A DNA stretch of 64,000 nucleotides, from the NCBI RefSeq assembly GCF_008923245.1, contig NZ_WBOS01000011.1, positions 62,001 to 126,000 of the forward strand, given 5' to 3'. The translations under genes were made by a program, and so were the position numbers. The DNA is from Cytobacillus depressus (GTDB taxonomy: Bacteria; Bacillota; Bacilli; Bacillales; Cytobacillaceae). Below the pieces are notes generated by a model. It was not told the DNA's origin. It saw nothing but the letters and a program-made list of their open reading frames with translations, and made no database searches. This document shows positions 1-9,038 of the stretch, piece after piece (the first letter of the stretch is position 1; every line of letters begins with the position of its first letter).

Positions 1-1
1 A

Positions 2-211
2 GCACACGGTTATATAGCTTATTCAGGTCGTTTTGAAGTGAATGAAGATAAACAAGAATTGACTCATTATATGGAAGTAAGCATGAATCCCACATGGCTT
101 GGTCAATCTCAGCCTCGTATCTCTAAAATTGATGGTGATGTAGTCGTTATATTTAATGGACTTAAACCTGAAGATAAACTTACATGGAAACGTGTAGAAA
201 AAAATATTTAA
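2..211 (+). CDS. Lipocalin-like domain protein, C-terminal part
   Basis: An open frame runs in from the window edge and ends with TAA at 209-211, giving about 69 residues (AHGYIAYSGRFEVNED... to ...TWKRVEKNI). The GYIAYSGRFEV stretch and the closing LTWKRV resemble the C-terminal half of small bacterial lipocalin-like proteins (PF13924 type), which form a ligand-binding beta-barrel. It ends 36 bp before the SDR gene on the same strand, so the two are probably co-transcribed. The start lies outside the window, and no ligand can be inferred. Confidence 0.6.
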   Translation, partial: AHGYIAYSGRFEVNEDKQELTHYMEVSMNPTWLGQSQPRISKIDGDVVVIFNGLKPEDKLTWKRVEKNI

Positions 212-247
212 TTAAATACAAAAATTAAAACTAAAGGAGTCATACTT

Positions 248-1003
248 ATGGTAAAAGAACGTACAGTTATCGTAACTGGAGCAGCTCAAGGAATTGGCTA
301 TGCTATTGCAGAAGCATTTAAAAACAATGGTGATTTTGTTGCAATCTTTGATCTAAATGAAGAAGCTGCAAAAAGCGCTGCTGAAAAATTAGAAAATGCA
401 AAAGGCTATCAAGTAAATGTAGCTAACGAAGAAAGTGTTAAATCCGGAGTTGAACAAGTCATAGCGGAACGCGGAACAGTTGATGTCCTTGTAAACAATG
501 CTGGAATTCAGTTTATTTCTCCTGTTGAAGAGTTCCCAGAAGAGAAATGGGACCTAGTGGTCGATGTTATTCTAAAAGGGACATTCTTAACTACGAAACA
601 TGTTCTTCCTGCTATGAAGAAACAAAATTATGGTCGTATCATTACGATTTCTTCAGGACACGGCAGAAGACCTGATGCTTATAAATCTGCTTATGTTGCA
701 GCGAAATACGGTCAAATTGGATTTACCAACGTGGTCGCAATGGAAAATGCAAAACACGGCATTACGGCTAATTCAATATTACCTGGACCAACTCGTACTG
801 AATTAATCGAAAAGCAATTGCCAAAACTTGCGGAACAAGACGGAACATCTATAGAAGAAGCATTAAATCACCATATCTTAGGAGCGCAATGGATGAAACG
901 ATTACTTGAACCTTCAGAAATTGCAGCTACCGCTTTATTCTTGGCTTCAGACGGTGCAGCAGCGATCACAGGAGAAGCAATCGGTGTTACAGGTGGAGAA
1001 TAA
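248..1003 (+). CDS. SDR-family oxidoreductase (3-hydroxybutyrate dehydrogenase-like)
   Basis: A 251-residue classical short-chain dehydrogenase/reductase. The N-terminal TGAAQGIGYAIA carries the TGxxxGxG dinucleotide-binding motif, NNAG follows near residue 85, and the catalytic Ser-Tyr-Lys set is visible in SSGHGRRPDAYKSAYVAAKYG. The C-terminal end GEAIGVTGGE is usual for the family. An AAAGGAG ribosome binding site lies 8 bp before the ATG. Overall it looks most like D-beta-hydroxybutyrate dehydrogenases, but SDR substrates cannot be read from sequence. It follows a lipocalin-like gene and precedes a terminator, so it is the last gene of that operon. Confidence 0.85.
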   Translation: MVKERTVIVTGAAQGIGYAIAEAFKNNGDFVAIFDLNEEAAKSAAEKLENAKGYQVNVANEESVKSGVEQVIAERGTVDVLVNNAGIQFISPVEEFPEEKWDLVVDVILKGTFLTTKHVLPAMKKQNYGRIITISSGHGRRPDAYKSAYVAAKYGQIGFTNVVAMENAKHGITANSILPGPTRTELIEKQLPKLAEQDGTSIEEALNHHILGAQWMKRLLEPSEIAATALFLASDGAAAITGEAIGVTGGE

Positions 1004-1048
1004 TATCTAATGATGAATTTGGTTGAAAAATCATAAAGCGTAAAGCTT

Positions 1049-1094
1049 GAAAGGCGACTTTTCGTTCAACTTTGAACGGAAGCTCGCCTTTCTA
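1049..1094 (+). terminator. Hairpin terminator after the SDR gene
   Basis: The arms GAAAGGCGA and TCGCCTTTC enclose a second inner pair (CGTTCA/TGAACG). The hairpin starts about 45 bp after the SDR stop codon. The following tract is only weakly T-rich. Confidence 0.6.
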
Positions 1095-1102
1095 CTATTA
1101 GA

Positions 1103-1495
1103 CTAATAGAAGATTCTAGCGAATTGTGGCATTTTAAAAGTAAATACTATTTTATTTGGAGGATCAATTTCCAGGTACTCCCTGATCTCTCGATAATCTT
1201 GTCCAACTCTATGATCAACAATTTCCCAAGTGCCGCCTACTTGTGGATTATTTTCTACTACCTTATCCTTCCCCTCCAAGGTAAAAAGCTATTTCCTCAT
1301 CATATCAGGGTTCAAACATGCATCAAAAACTCTTTCAGGTGCTACATCAAATTTTCTTATCATTTTAAAAGTGGTTGTTGAAAAGTTGCTGATTTTATTA
1401 CTCCCTGTAATTTTATGTTCTTTCTTTTTTGCATTCAATTTCTCTTTCTCAAGAAGATTAAAACGATTACTATGAATTTTTTCATAAAGTTGCAT
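1103..1495 (-). pseudogene. SRPBCC (AHSA1-like) protein, nonsense mutation and truncated
   Basis: The minus strand encodes KMIRKFDVAPERVFDACLNPDMMRK, the usual N-terminal strand-helix of an SRPBCC/AHSA1 ligand-binding domain. A TAG then stands where the family normally has Trp. The same frame continues as LFTLEGKDKVVENNPQVGGTWEI and IVFTFKMPQFA before a final stop at 1103. The frame is therefore broken once, and the C-terminal half of a normal protein of about 150 residues is missing. The true start is unclear: the first 40 or so codons before KMIRKFD do not look like the family. Confidence 0.7.
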
Positions 1496-1791
1496 AAACC
1501 TGCCCCGTTTAGCTCAATAACACATTTTACCTTTTTTTTCAATCTTATATTCCCACTTATAATTCTTTTGATGTTTTCCTATGCAAAATTATCGCGAATA
1601 TACTAATAAATAACGAAAGGGCTATAATGAATTTATCATCAAATATTAAACTGCAAATAAATTCTAGATGTATTATTTAACCCTCTCCTCTTTTTTTAAT
1701 GATTGAGCAGGGTTTCTTAATGAATGTAAAAGCAAATCCCATTTCCCCCCCTAATGAGACAGTTTTAATTATCTATATTTTACCATTTCAT

Positions 1792-1861
1792 TAAACAAGA
1801 TGTCCCTAAAATGAACTTGAGCGCAATCTCCTTGTCCCAAGAATTGCGCCCGATTGCTGAA
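1792..1861 (+). repeat. Long hairpin repeat (family A)
   Basis: The left end is degenerate (AAACAAGATGTCCC). The inner hairpin arms are GCGCAAT and ATTGCGC at 1821-1849, and the right end is CGCC followed by CGATTGCTGAA. It has the same layout as the other long copies in the window. Confidence 0.7.
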
Positions 1862-1902
1862 GATCATAACTACATAATGTTCTAAGAAATAGATTAGAGT
1901 CC

Positions 1903-1934
1903 TTATTGAACTAACGCACCCGTTAGTTCAATAA
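1903..1934. repeat. Perfect 14-4-14 palindrome (family B type)
   Basis: The arm TTATTGAACTAACG, the centre CACC and the exact reverse-complement arm make a 32-bp element. It has the arm-CRCC-arm plan of the family A short form with a different arm sequence. Directly after it comes a GCATTA/TAATGC hairpin (1941-1964). Confidence 0.75.
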
Positions 1935-1974
1935 GAAAAAGCATTACCGTTGTTCCAGTAATGCACCTGTTAGC

Positions 1975-2165
1975 CATCCATGCAGCACAAAATCAGTGCT
2001 GCACCACAGAGAATGAAAGTAGGGTTTTTGTGGTCATACTGATATTGCGACATGAGGTTTAATTTTAGGCTCAGCTTTTTTAAAAATTACAATTGCTGGG
2101 TCGACTTTAGCATTGCCTTTTTTAGATTTTCACTGTTTTGTACTTTCATGGTAGTTGAATAATAA
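1975..2165 (+). repeat. Family C repeat, left copy beside the DUF3888 gene
   Basis: It starts with a GCAGCAC/GTGCTGC hairpin (1982-2002) and CACCACAGAGAATGAAA. It runs on through GGCTCAGC, a T-rich tract, CTGGGTC and TTTTCATGG, and ends in AGTTGAA. A diverged direct copy lies at 2751-3131 on the other side of the DUF3888 gene. The first half recurs at 46353-46395. Confidence 0.65.
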
Positions 2166-2272
2166 AATCAACATCAATCTTTAATAAAGCCTAATTTAAA
2201 AGGTTTTTACACTTTACCTAAATTTATTTTTGTAAAGTGGGCAAAATAAAAAAACTATAAGCGAGTTTCTTT

Positions 2273-2674
2273 ATGAAAAAAAGCCTTGTAATATTGATGG
2301 CCTGCCTAACTCTTTTCTCTTTTTCTCCCGTTCAAGCTGAAACAGTAACTAAAAAGGATATACAGTTGCGTGATGATATAATCCTCAATTTGCTATTTCT
2401 ACCCATCTATAAAGCAATCGAAAAACATTTCGGAGAACCGAAGCAGTTTTATTGCCAACAGATTCTCCAAATCAAAGAGAAGGTAGAACACGAAACCTAC
2501 CGCTACTTTAATGTCACCGTGCAGCTAACAACATTTGAAGGTGCTCACGATTTCCCATATGATTTAGTTACTATCACTTTTAGTAATAAATATAGTATGG
2601 AGTGGCGGGCTATTGATGTCAAAAGCAAAAGGTTAAAGTCAAACGAAATAACTGAATGCAGACATCCTTTGTAA
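2273..2674 (+). CDS. Secreted DUF3888 domain protein
   Basis: A 133-residue protein with a clear signal peptide (MKKSLVILMACLTLFSFS, cleavage near VQA-ET). The mature part contains LRDDIILNLLFLPIYKAIEKHFG and ends SNEITECRHPL, which I recognise as the DUF3888 family of exported Bacillus proteins of unknown function. The family's usual length is similar, so it looks complete. It is a monocistronic plus-strand gene between two diverged direct repeats (1975-2165 and 2751-3131), an arrangement that could reflect movement or duplication of the gene with its flanks. Confidence 0.8.
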   Translation: MKKSLVILMACLTLFSFSPVQAETVTKKDIQLRDDIILNLLFLPIYKAIEKHFGEPKQFYCQQILQIKEKVEHETYRYFNVTVQLTTFEGAHDFPYDLVTITFSNKYSMEWRAIDVKSKRLKSNEITECRHPL

Positions 2675-2750
2675 AAGGGTGTCTATTTGCTGTTGTCCGT
2701 TGCGATTTATTCATTTTTGTAAAGTGATTCAACCAAAGCATCCCGTTAGC

Positions 2751-3131
2751 CATTCATGAAGCGCAAAAGTCAGCGCTTCACCACAGAGAATGAAAATGTG
2801 GTTCCAAGTCCATAATGTTTAATGGCTCCCGAAGAAGGTCGTTGAACTATGGTGCCTTTGAGCCCATCCGTTAGTCTGACTCCGACGACCACGGTGTACC
2901 ATCGACTGTCGCGCCCTATATGGGTAGCACTCATGGGAGATTAATCCTTATTCTGGTCGTTGCGTCAGCCAATTCTATCCTTTTTATAGAAAGAAGGTTC
3001 TTGATTATCTTTCAACTCAATAATGAACACTCAGAAGGCTCAGCCTTTTTTTAAAAAGCGTTTTTACTGGGTCAATTTTGTTATGCTCTTTTCAGGGTTT
3101 TGAGCTTTTATAATTTTCATGGGAGTTGAAG
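2751..3131 (+). repeat. Family C repeat, right copy, split by an extra segment
   Basis: The first part (2751-2803) has the hairpin GAAGCGC/GCGCTTC and CACCACAGAGAATGAAAATG. The second part (about 3037-3131) has GGCTCAGCC, a T/A tract, ACTGGGTC, TTATGCT, TTTTCATGGGAGTTGAA. The two parts are contiguous in the 1975-2165 copy. Here about 230 bp lie between them. Confidence 0.6.
2815..2985. other. Unexplained GC-richer segment inside the right family C repeat
   Basis: The segment contains GGTCGTTGAACTATGGTGCC and CCGACGACCACGGTGTACCA. It is visibly richer in G+C than its surroundings, has no convincing reading frame, and is absent from the sister repeat at 1975-2165. It may be the non-coding end of a lost insertion sequence or an RNA element. 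I do not recognise it. Confidence 0.35.
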
Positions 3132-3243
3132 AACATTATTTTATAGAACTTTTTTACCCAAATTTATAAAAAATTGGTTATACTTACATTGGAGGTAAAG
3201 AAGTATGAAAAAAATATCCCTCATGAACAAAGGAGAACTAAAA

Positions 3244-3819
3244 ATGAGAAAACTCGTTCTATTTCTGCACGCATCACTTGACGGTTTTGTAGAAGGTCCG
3301 AACGGTGAAATGGACATCGGCTGGGTTTCCTACGATGCTGACTTGGAGAAACACGCGAAAGAAATTCTGAGTACCGCCGACACTGTCATATGGGGAAGTG
3401 GGACTTATCAGATGATGCACAGTTACTGGACATCTGTGCCTTCGAACCCCTCAGCTTCGCAGCATGAACGGAATCATGCCGAGTGGATCGAAAAGACAGC
3501 CAAAATCGTTTTTTCCACGACGCTGGAGAAAGTCGAATGGAACAATTCCAGACTGGTGAAAGAAGATGTCGAGGAAGAGATCAAGAACCTCAAACAGCAG
3601 CCAGGCAAGGATTTGGTCATCCTCGGCAGTCCTAGGTTAGCACACTACCTTATGCAACTTGATTTAATAGATGAGTATAAAATTACGGTTTCTCCCGTCC
3701 TGATCGGCAGCGGGTTGCCGTTATTCCAAGGTCACAAGGAGAAGATCAATCTTAAACTTATCGAAAACAAGACATTTGATTCTGGAGCCATAGCCCTCGT
3801 TTACCAGACGGTGAGATGA
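3244..3819 (+). CDS. Dihydrofolate reductase-like protein (RibD C-terminal family)
   Basis: A 191-residue protein starting MRKLVLFLHASLDGFVEGPNG, with GSGTYQMMHSYW near residue 60 and a final GSGLPLFQGHKEKINLKLIE. These are the standard features of the DHFR-like/RibD_C oxidoreductase family (NADPH-type fold; individual substrates mostly unknown). The frame is also open 13 codons upstream, but AAAGGAG at 3230-3236 fits the ATG at 3244. Two proteins of similar size in Bacillus genomes are annotated only as dihydrofolate reductase family. It stands alone. Confidence 0.8.
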   Translation: MRKLVLFLHASLDGFVEGPNGEMDIGWVSYDADLEKHAKEILSTADTVIWGSGTYQMMHSYWTSVPSNPSASQHERNHAEWIEKTAKIVFSTTLEKVEWNNSRLVKEDVEEEIKNLKQQPGKDLVILGSPRLAHYLMQLDLIDEYKITVSPVLIGSGLPLFQGHKEKINLKLIENKTFDSGAIALVYQTVR

Positions 3820-4077
3820 CCTTGTCTCCTAAAGCAGATTACGTCAGATACGATAGCATTCCTGTAGATCGTTAAATATCAGGTTTGAAAAAAATAAAGC
3901 CCCTCAGTAAGATATGAGTATAGACACCACTCTAACTTACAACTTTAGGAGGAACCCTACCATGAAGTTAGCTTGCCTAACTCTTACAAGTATAGTGAGA
4001 CTAACAGCAAGCTATTTTACATTTTCTAATTGGTGTATAATAGTGTGAAGAAATTTTATACTAACGGAGGGTATGAA

Positions 4078-4470
4078 ATGAAGATTTTGTTTGATGAAAC
4101 ATACACTTCAAAAGACGGAAAGCTTACAAGCAGGAATATTTGGTATGGATATGCTGATATATCTGTTGATGGTCACCATGGAAAAACCATTAAGCTTAAT
4201 GAAGATTTTATGGATCAATTATGCGAATTAATAAAAAATGACTTATCTAAGAATGCAGCAAATGCGCCTACTCAAACTAACTGGTATTTCTATGGAAGTG
4301 CTGTAACTAAGGACGCTATTGGAGACAATATCCGTCCGACAATTATGGTTCGTGAGAGATCTGACGAGTTTATTACTAATTTTAATATCAGTGACCATGA
4401 TTTTGCTGTAAATATTGATGCTATTCTGTTGTTTAAAGCGGATTTTGAAAAACGTTTAGCGAGTCATTGA
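4078..4470 (+). CDS. Hypothetical protein, 130 aa
   Basis: I do not recognise this protein. ACGGAGG lies 9 bp before the ATG, which supports this start over an ATG 16 codons upstream. It is a soluble, mixed alpha/beta protein without signal peptide or membrane segment. MKILFDETYTSKDGKLTSRNIWYGYADI and a middle NWYFYGSAVTKD are its most distinctive parts. It is the last plus-strand gene before the degraded group II intron. Confidence 0.65.
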   Translation: MKILFDETYTSKDGKLTSRNIWYGYADISVDGHHGKTIKLNEDFMDQLCELIKNDLSKNAANAPTQTNWYFYGSAVTKDAIGDNIRPTIMVRERSDEFITNFNISDHDFAVNIDAILLFKADFEKRLASH

Positions 4471-4617
4471 TGAGTAATATAAGTATAACCATATTCAAAC
4501 TATTTGAGGGGATGATTCCATAATGAATTCATTCTCCTTTTTCATGTGGTGGGAGTCTTTTTTGTGGAGGAAAAGGACATTTAATAATACAGATTGTGAA
4601 TAATTACACTTAAATTA

Positions 4618-6560
4618 GTCGAGTAGAAGGGAATCTCTCTACTTCACGGTAGATTGTATTCCTCTCCCCTCACAGAACCGTGCTTGCGCAATTAACGCAC
4701 ACGGCTCCTCCTAGTTATCGTTCACATAATGTAGCTAATTTCTTTTCTTAAGTCATATATGTTAACCTTAATTCTTGCGTAAGGTAATGGGTATTTATTA
4801 AGAAAGAGTCTGAATTTATCCCAATTAAATGATTTCCTTTGACTTCTTCTATTGAGCCATTTATACAGTAAGTATCCGATTTTGTCTCTGAATTTGTTTA
4901 CACTTTGGGTATTATCTGTGATGCAATAATAATTGTAATAACCTATAAGAGAGCGTCTAAATCTATCCATAATGATATGAATATCTTTATTTCTATTAAT
5001 CTTCAACCATTGCTTAGATTCTTTGAGTTTGCCTTGGACTTTCTTCCTACTTGACTTCCGTTTCAATCGGAACTTACCTTGTTTACTTTTCCCACAATAG
5101 TGTGTAAAACCTAGGAAATCAAAGGTTGCTGGTTTACTGTTTCCCTTTTGTTTTACATCTTTCTCCCCAAACTTTCCAAAGGGAATAATTTTAGTTTTAT
5201 CCTCGGCTATTTCTAAGTTAAACTTCTTTAATCTCAATTTTAATGATTCGAAGAATTGTTCAGCTTCACTTCTAGATTGAAAACAACAAACAAAATCATC
5301 TGCATATCTCACTATAAATGCTTGTCCTTTGCACTGTTTTCTAACCCTTTTCTCAAACCATAGGTCGAGGACGTAATGGAGGTAAACGTTGGCTAATATC
5401 GGAGATATTACACCACCTTGCGGTGTGCCATTTTCTGCCTTGAATTTCTTTCCGCCTCCATATATCCACCTTTAAGAAACCTACCAATTAATCTTAGGAG
5501 GTTAGGGTCAGAGATTCGCAGTTTTAAGAACTCCATCATCCATGTGTGGTCAACATTGTCGAAGAATCCTTTGATATCTACATCTACTATATAATTTACT
5601 GACCTCTTTTCAATGTAATAGTTCAGTATTTTCAATGCATCATGACAGTTACGGTTTGGACGGAATCCAAAGGAACAGTCTAGAAAATCATTCTCATAGA
5701 TGGTATTTAGTATCTTTGTAATGCCTTTTTGTACAATTTTATCTTCATGTTCTGGTATTCCCAATGGTCTTTTCTTGTCTGAATTGAGCTTTGGAATATA
5801 CATTCTCCTTACTGGAACAGGACGATAACTTTTGCTTTTAAGCCTATTTACTAAGCCTTCTATGTTTTCTTTTAGATTTTCACTGTATTGTTCTTTAGTT
5901 GTACCATTAACCCCAGTTGCCTTTTTATTAGGTAACTCTTGATGACATTGAACTAATGATTGCTCATCTAATAAATGTGCAAGAGATGTAAATTTCATTT
6001 TAGGATCAGATTTTGCTAATTCTGCTATCCTTAGTAGTTTTGTTTCCATTTAATATTCCTACCTCTGCGTGTAGTAAATGTTTCCCTAGTAAGGGTGATA
6101 ACTGGTAGCTAGCCTTTCCCTCCATCGGCATTACCCAACTTCATTGGTACTACGCTGCTATCCGACTCCCTAATCGGCATTTGGTTTCCTCACTTTGTAT
6201 CGCTTGTACACCATACTCTTCTAAAAAAAAGAAAAGACCGATAGGGTCTCCCGAGTTGCCGTATCATATCAATGTATAACGTGCCAAGGTCTCTGACCCC
6301 AGAGAGGTTTCATTCTTCTTGCCATTACGAATAATGAAATGTTGCTTTCTGTCGCAGTTAAAACATCAGCCCTCTCGAATTACTAACATTATGGGGCTCA
6401 ATCCCTTCAACCACTTGGCTTTCGGCCCATTACCTAACTGTCTACGCTTAAAGACGAAAGTTACCTTTAGCCCTCCAAGACTCGCTACGAGTGAATGGCT
6501 AGTTCTTACTCGACGGGAATCCCACCCGTTATATGATACGACCTATGCTCGGCCGCACAA
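4618..6560 (-). mobile_element. Group II intron, degraded copy 1
   Basis: It is about 1.94 kb, related to the two copies at 12546 and 25047 but diverged, and carries a frameshifted intron-encoded protein. On the minus strand the 5' end reads TTGTGCGGCCGAGC, where the others have GTGTGCGGCTGAGC, so the first base of the conserved GUGYG start is altered or the boundary is shifted by one. The 3' end is CTACTCGAC, as in the other copies. The 5' exon is CTAACGGGGCAG, the complement of a family B repeat. The frameshift and the altered 5' end suggest it is no longer mobile by itself. Confidence 0.85.
4722..6049 (-). pseudogene. ltrA: Group II intron reverse transcriptase/maturase, frameshifted
   Basis: The first part (6049 to about 5452) is a normal intron RT N-terminus (METKLLRIAELAKSDPKMKF ... 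GGYME). After GGYME the frame is lost by what looks like a one-base deletion near 5451. The next frame resumes with GKKFKAENGTPQGGV, the catalytic RYADDFV box (around 5305) and the maturase domain to 5'-most residues YIM at 4722. A corrected product would match the 442-residue proteins at 12649 and 25150 in length. The active-site YADD is intact, but the protein cannot be made in one piece. Confidence 0.9.
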
Positions 6561-6561
6561 C

Positions 6562-6656
6562 TGCCCCGTTAGCACAAGAAGACAGGGATCGCCCGCAGCC
6601 ATCCCTCTTCTTGAACTCTAGCATCTGTTACTTTAAGTACATTATTTCACAAACAA
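6562..6656 (+). repeat. Family B repeats after intron copy 1
   Basis: CTGCCCCGTTAGCACAAGAAG abuts the intron end. A second copy at 6612-6656 reads TTGAACTCTAGCATCTGTTAC then TTTAAGTACATTATTTCACAA, and lies about 95 bp from the stop codon of the minus-strand MFS gene. Confidence 0.6.
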
Positions 6657-6750
6657 AACATTACTTGTTCCTACGCTAGATTCTACATTTAATTATAAAA
6701 TTATAATTTTATTAGATTGTCAGTCAGAGTCTTATTATTTTAATGAAAGT

Positions 6751-7989
6751 TTAGATTTCGTATTCTTTTATTTGAGCTTTTCTCATCGATGAAAGACCGA
6801 ACCATAGTCCGCATAAAGCTAGACCAGCTATCGAAATCCATAAAGCCGTTAGGAACCCTAGTTCGTCGGCTATGGCACCACCTAGTGGGGCGCCGATAAC
6901 GACCACACTACGGTTGATGGATCGTAGTGTGGCATTCATGCGACCTTGCAGATGAGATGGTGTGACATACTGCTGATAACCCATTTCGAGAGGACCCTCG
7001 ATTCCCATGGCAAAGCCGTACAATAGCTGCCCGACAACCGCAAAAATGAGAGCTATGTTAAGTGAGTCGGAGGTGTTAGTTGCTGGAGCTAGAGCCATCA
7101 CAATCACTGCTGGAGCATAGAGAATTCGAGAAAAAGCCATTGCACGCCCGATTCCCAAGCGAGCACCGGCCCGAGTAGATAGAGACGTTCCAGCGACCGC
7201 ACCGACACCTGCAGAGGCGAGGGCAAACCCAAGGTGCGAGGCATCGAAGCCAAGCTCAATCAAAAAAAAGGATACTAGGACCGTCATCGTCATGCTATGG
7301 AATAAAAACCAGACGTGCGTGTTTAAAGCGAGTGTACGAAGGTATTGGTGTTGGTAGACCCATTGCAAACCTTCCTTGATTTGCTGACCAAGTGGACCAA
7401 CCTTCACTTTATCTGAGGGCTGGTGTTTAACAGAGGCCATTAAAACACCAGAAAACAGATACGATACGGCATCTACAAGAAGGGCAAAAGGTGCACCGAT
7501 CCATGAGACAAGTCCACCTCCAATGGCTGGACCGCCCGTTTCCGTAACAGCTGCGCTTTGTTCTAGCCGTGCATATGCACGTGTTAATAAAGGACGAGGG
7601 ACTAATTGTGGCACAAAGGAACGGTAGGCAACATCATTAAAAAGAGACATGGCGCCAAAGAGCACAAGCAGGATCATTAGCCAGCCAATACTGAGTACTC
7701 CTATGACAGCCAATAAGCAAATAAAAGCAAATATAATGCCACGCCCCATATCTGTTACCACCAGTACAGTCTTTCGGTGAAAACGATCAACCAAAACCCC
7801 CGCTATTAATCCCAACAATACATATGGAAGCCATCTAGATGCTGAAACCCAGCCAACATCAACAGCACTGCCTCCCAAATTAACAACCACCAATACTTGC
7901 AAAGCAATAGTCGTAATATATGTGCCTAAGTTTGAAGTTGTGGATGCAGTCCAAAAACGAACAAAGCTTTTTTGCTCCCTTAATTTCAT
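6751..7989 (-). CDS. MFS transporter, DHA3/EntS-like exporter
   Basis: A 412-residue membrane protein with about 12 hydrophobic segments. The MFS loop motif is visible as GVLVDRFHRKTVLVVTD near residues 64-80, and the N-terminus KSFVRFWTASTTSNLGTYIT is typical of the DHA3 group (macrolide and siderophore exporters). It probably uses the proton gradient to export a small molecule; the substrate is unknown. Its ATG overlaps by 4 bp the TGA of a truncated histidine phosphatase frame upstream, so the two were once an operon. It is much richer in G+C than the small genes nearby, which could indicate separate acquisition. Confidence 0.85.
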   Translation of the reverse strand: MKLREQKSFVRFWTASTTSNLGTYITTIALQVLVVVNLGGSAVDVGWVSASRWLPYVLLGLIAGVLVDRFHRKTVLVVTDMGRGIIFAFICLLAVIGVLSIGWLMILLVLFGAMSLFNDVAYRSFVPQLVPRPLLTRAYARLEQSAAVTETGGPAIGGGLVSWIGAPFALLVDAVSYLFSGVLMASVKHQPSDKVKVGPLGQQIKEGLQWVYQHQYLRTLALNTHVWFLFHSMTMTVLVSFFLIELGFDASHLGFALASAGVGAVAGTSLSTRAGARLGIGRAMAFSRILYAPAVIVMALAPATNTSDSLNIALIFAVVGQLLYGFAMGIEGPLEMGYQQYVTPSHLQGRMNATLRSINRSVVVIGAPLGGAIADELGFLTALWISIAGLALCGLWFGLSSMRKAQIKEYEI

Positions 7990-8135
7990 CGGTGGTTTAC
8001 CTCTTTTGCCAATTTAGCCACTTTATCCGTTATTCGTTGAACATCTAATTCGCCTTTTTCAGTTAACCCTCTCGTCATTTCATCTCCACCTTTTGGTGAA
8101 TCACCGTGCCTCACCAAAAATATAAATGTTTTCAT
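7986..8135 (-). pseudogene. Histidine phosphatase (phosphoglycerate mutase-like) N-terminal stub
   Basis: Forty-nine codons encode MKTFIFLVRHGDSPKGGDEM. RHG is the catalytic motif of the histidine phosphatase superfamily, and TRGLTEKGELDVQRI is the usual next element. The frame then ends (VNHR stop) within a region where full proteins run to about 180-200 residues, so the catalytic domain is cut short. The stop codon overlaps the start of the MFS gene. Confidence 0.75.
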
Positions 8136-8228
8136 AATAACCCCAAATGTAGAGAATTTAATTATTAATAATAACTTCCTCAATTACCAAATTAAATCAT
8201 TCTTCAGCCAAATTGTACCATTAGCTCA

Positions 8229-8376
8229 ATAAGAAAAGCTTGCCAAATGGCAGCTGTATCTTATGCTCATGCCACCGTTAGCTTAAGTGCATTGCTTCAC
8301 AATTAGCTTCTAAATGAACCTGAATACCCTTTTTTTGATTAGTAGTCTTATTCAATTAAATGGCTCGATTACGGAA
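8229..8376 (+). repeat. Composite of repeat units (B then A-like)
   Basis: CAATAAGAAAAGC at 8229 is followed by CCGTTAGCTTAAGTGC and TTCACAATT (8276-8305). A degenerate A unit, with TTCAATTAAAT, GGCT and CGATTACGGAA, lies at 8351-8376. B then A at 75 bp spacing also occurs near 17.2, 35.3, 44.2, 46.6 and 61.1 kb. Confidence 0.6.
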
Positions 8377-8412
8377 CAAAGGATTAACCATTACGCTTAG
8401 TTAAACTATAAA
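8366..8412 (+). repeat. 47-bp direct repeat, copy 1
   Basis: It starts inside an A unit (CGATTACGGAAC) and continues AAAGGATTAACCATTACGC, TTAGTTAAACTATAAA. The copy at 39492-39538 differs at one base (A to G). Confidence 0.85.
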
Positions 8413-8668
8413 CCCTGACCTGACTATCTCAATAGAGTAAAACTTATTGATACATCATCATATTACTTTTGTATCAAAATAATTCTCGTTGTAAATGCGA
8501 ATTACTACGCTACCCCTAATAATAAAAAATGCCCGAACTCATTTAGTAGGGGCTTAAGAAAGTTTGTTTATTATTTCAAATGCTAAGTTGATATTGATAT
8601 TTAGATGCTCGCGCATAAAGTGTGCCGCCCTTAAATTTAGGTCATAGATGTTAAACTCAATAAAATCA

Positions 8669-8710
8669 AAAGCAGGAACATATTGGACATATCCAATATG
8701 TTCCTGCTTT
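8669..8710. repeat. Perfect 19-bp-stem hairpin
   Basis: The arm AAAGCAGGAACATATTGGA, the loop CATA and the exact reverse-complement arm make 42 bp. No T-run follows on either strand. The second arm continues into the direct repeat shared with 34.3 kb. Confidence 0.85.
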
Positions 8711-8764
8711 GAGATAAAGTTTGATCATTTTCTAACTTCGATCTTCCGCAATCGCGCCCGATTG
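8687..8764 (+). repeat. 78-bp direct repeat, copy 1 (partner at 34301)
   Basis: It runs from ACATATCCAATATG through AGTTTGATCATTTTCTAAC to the palindrome centre, and reads the same at 34301-34378. It begins in the loop region of the 8669-8710 hairpin and ends in the family A unit. Confidence 0.85.
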
Positions 8765-8769
8765 TGGAA
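8744..8769. repeat. Family A short hairpin (11-4-11)
   Basis: The left arm is TTCCGCAATCG, the centre CGCC and the right arm CGATTGTGGAA, with one mismatch in the stem. Confidence 0.8.
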
Positions 8770-9000
8770 CAACAAGGTATGTCTTATCTTGTGAAACGGT
8801 TCACCGTCACGCATATAAATGAGGTTTCCATTTATTGTGCATAGGTTGGTTCCAATATGTGTTAATATAATTTATGTAAGACCAATAAATTAACACGGGC
8901 TAATACAGTTGATTTGTATTAATTTAACTCACGAATTTTTCCTTCTAAGCAACGATTTTGGATTGAATGACAGATATGAGATTATACGGGGAGTAGAAAA

Positions 9001-9033
9001 ACGCCGGTGACCTTAAGTAGGTGACCGGCGTTT
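9001..9033 (-). terminator. Terminator of the VOC gene
   Basis: The arms ACGCCGGT and ACCGGCGT are followed on the minus strand by TTTTTCT, starting 6 bp after the VOC stop codon. Confidence 0.8.
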
Positions 9034-9038
9034 CCATA

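Noticed and set aside
2815-2985. Transposon end with a guide RNA of the IS110 type
   Set aside because: There is no transposase nearby and I could not identify the ends. The segment is listed as unexplained.
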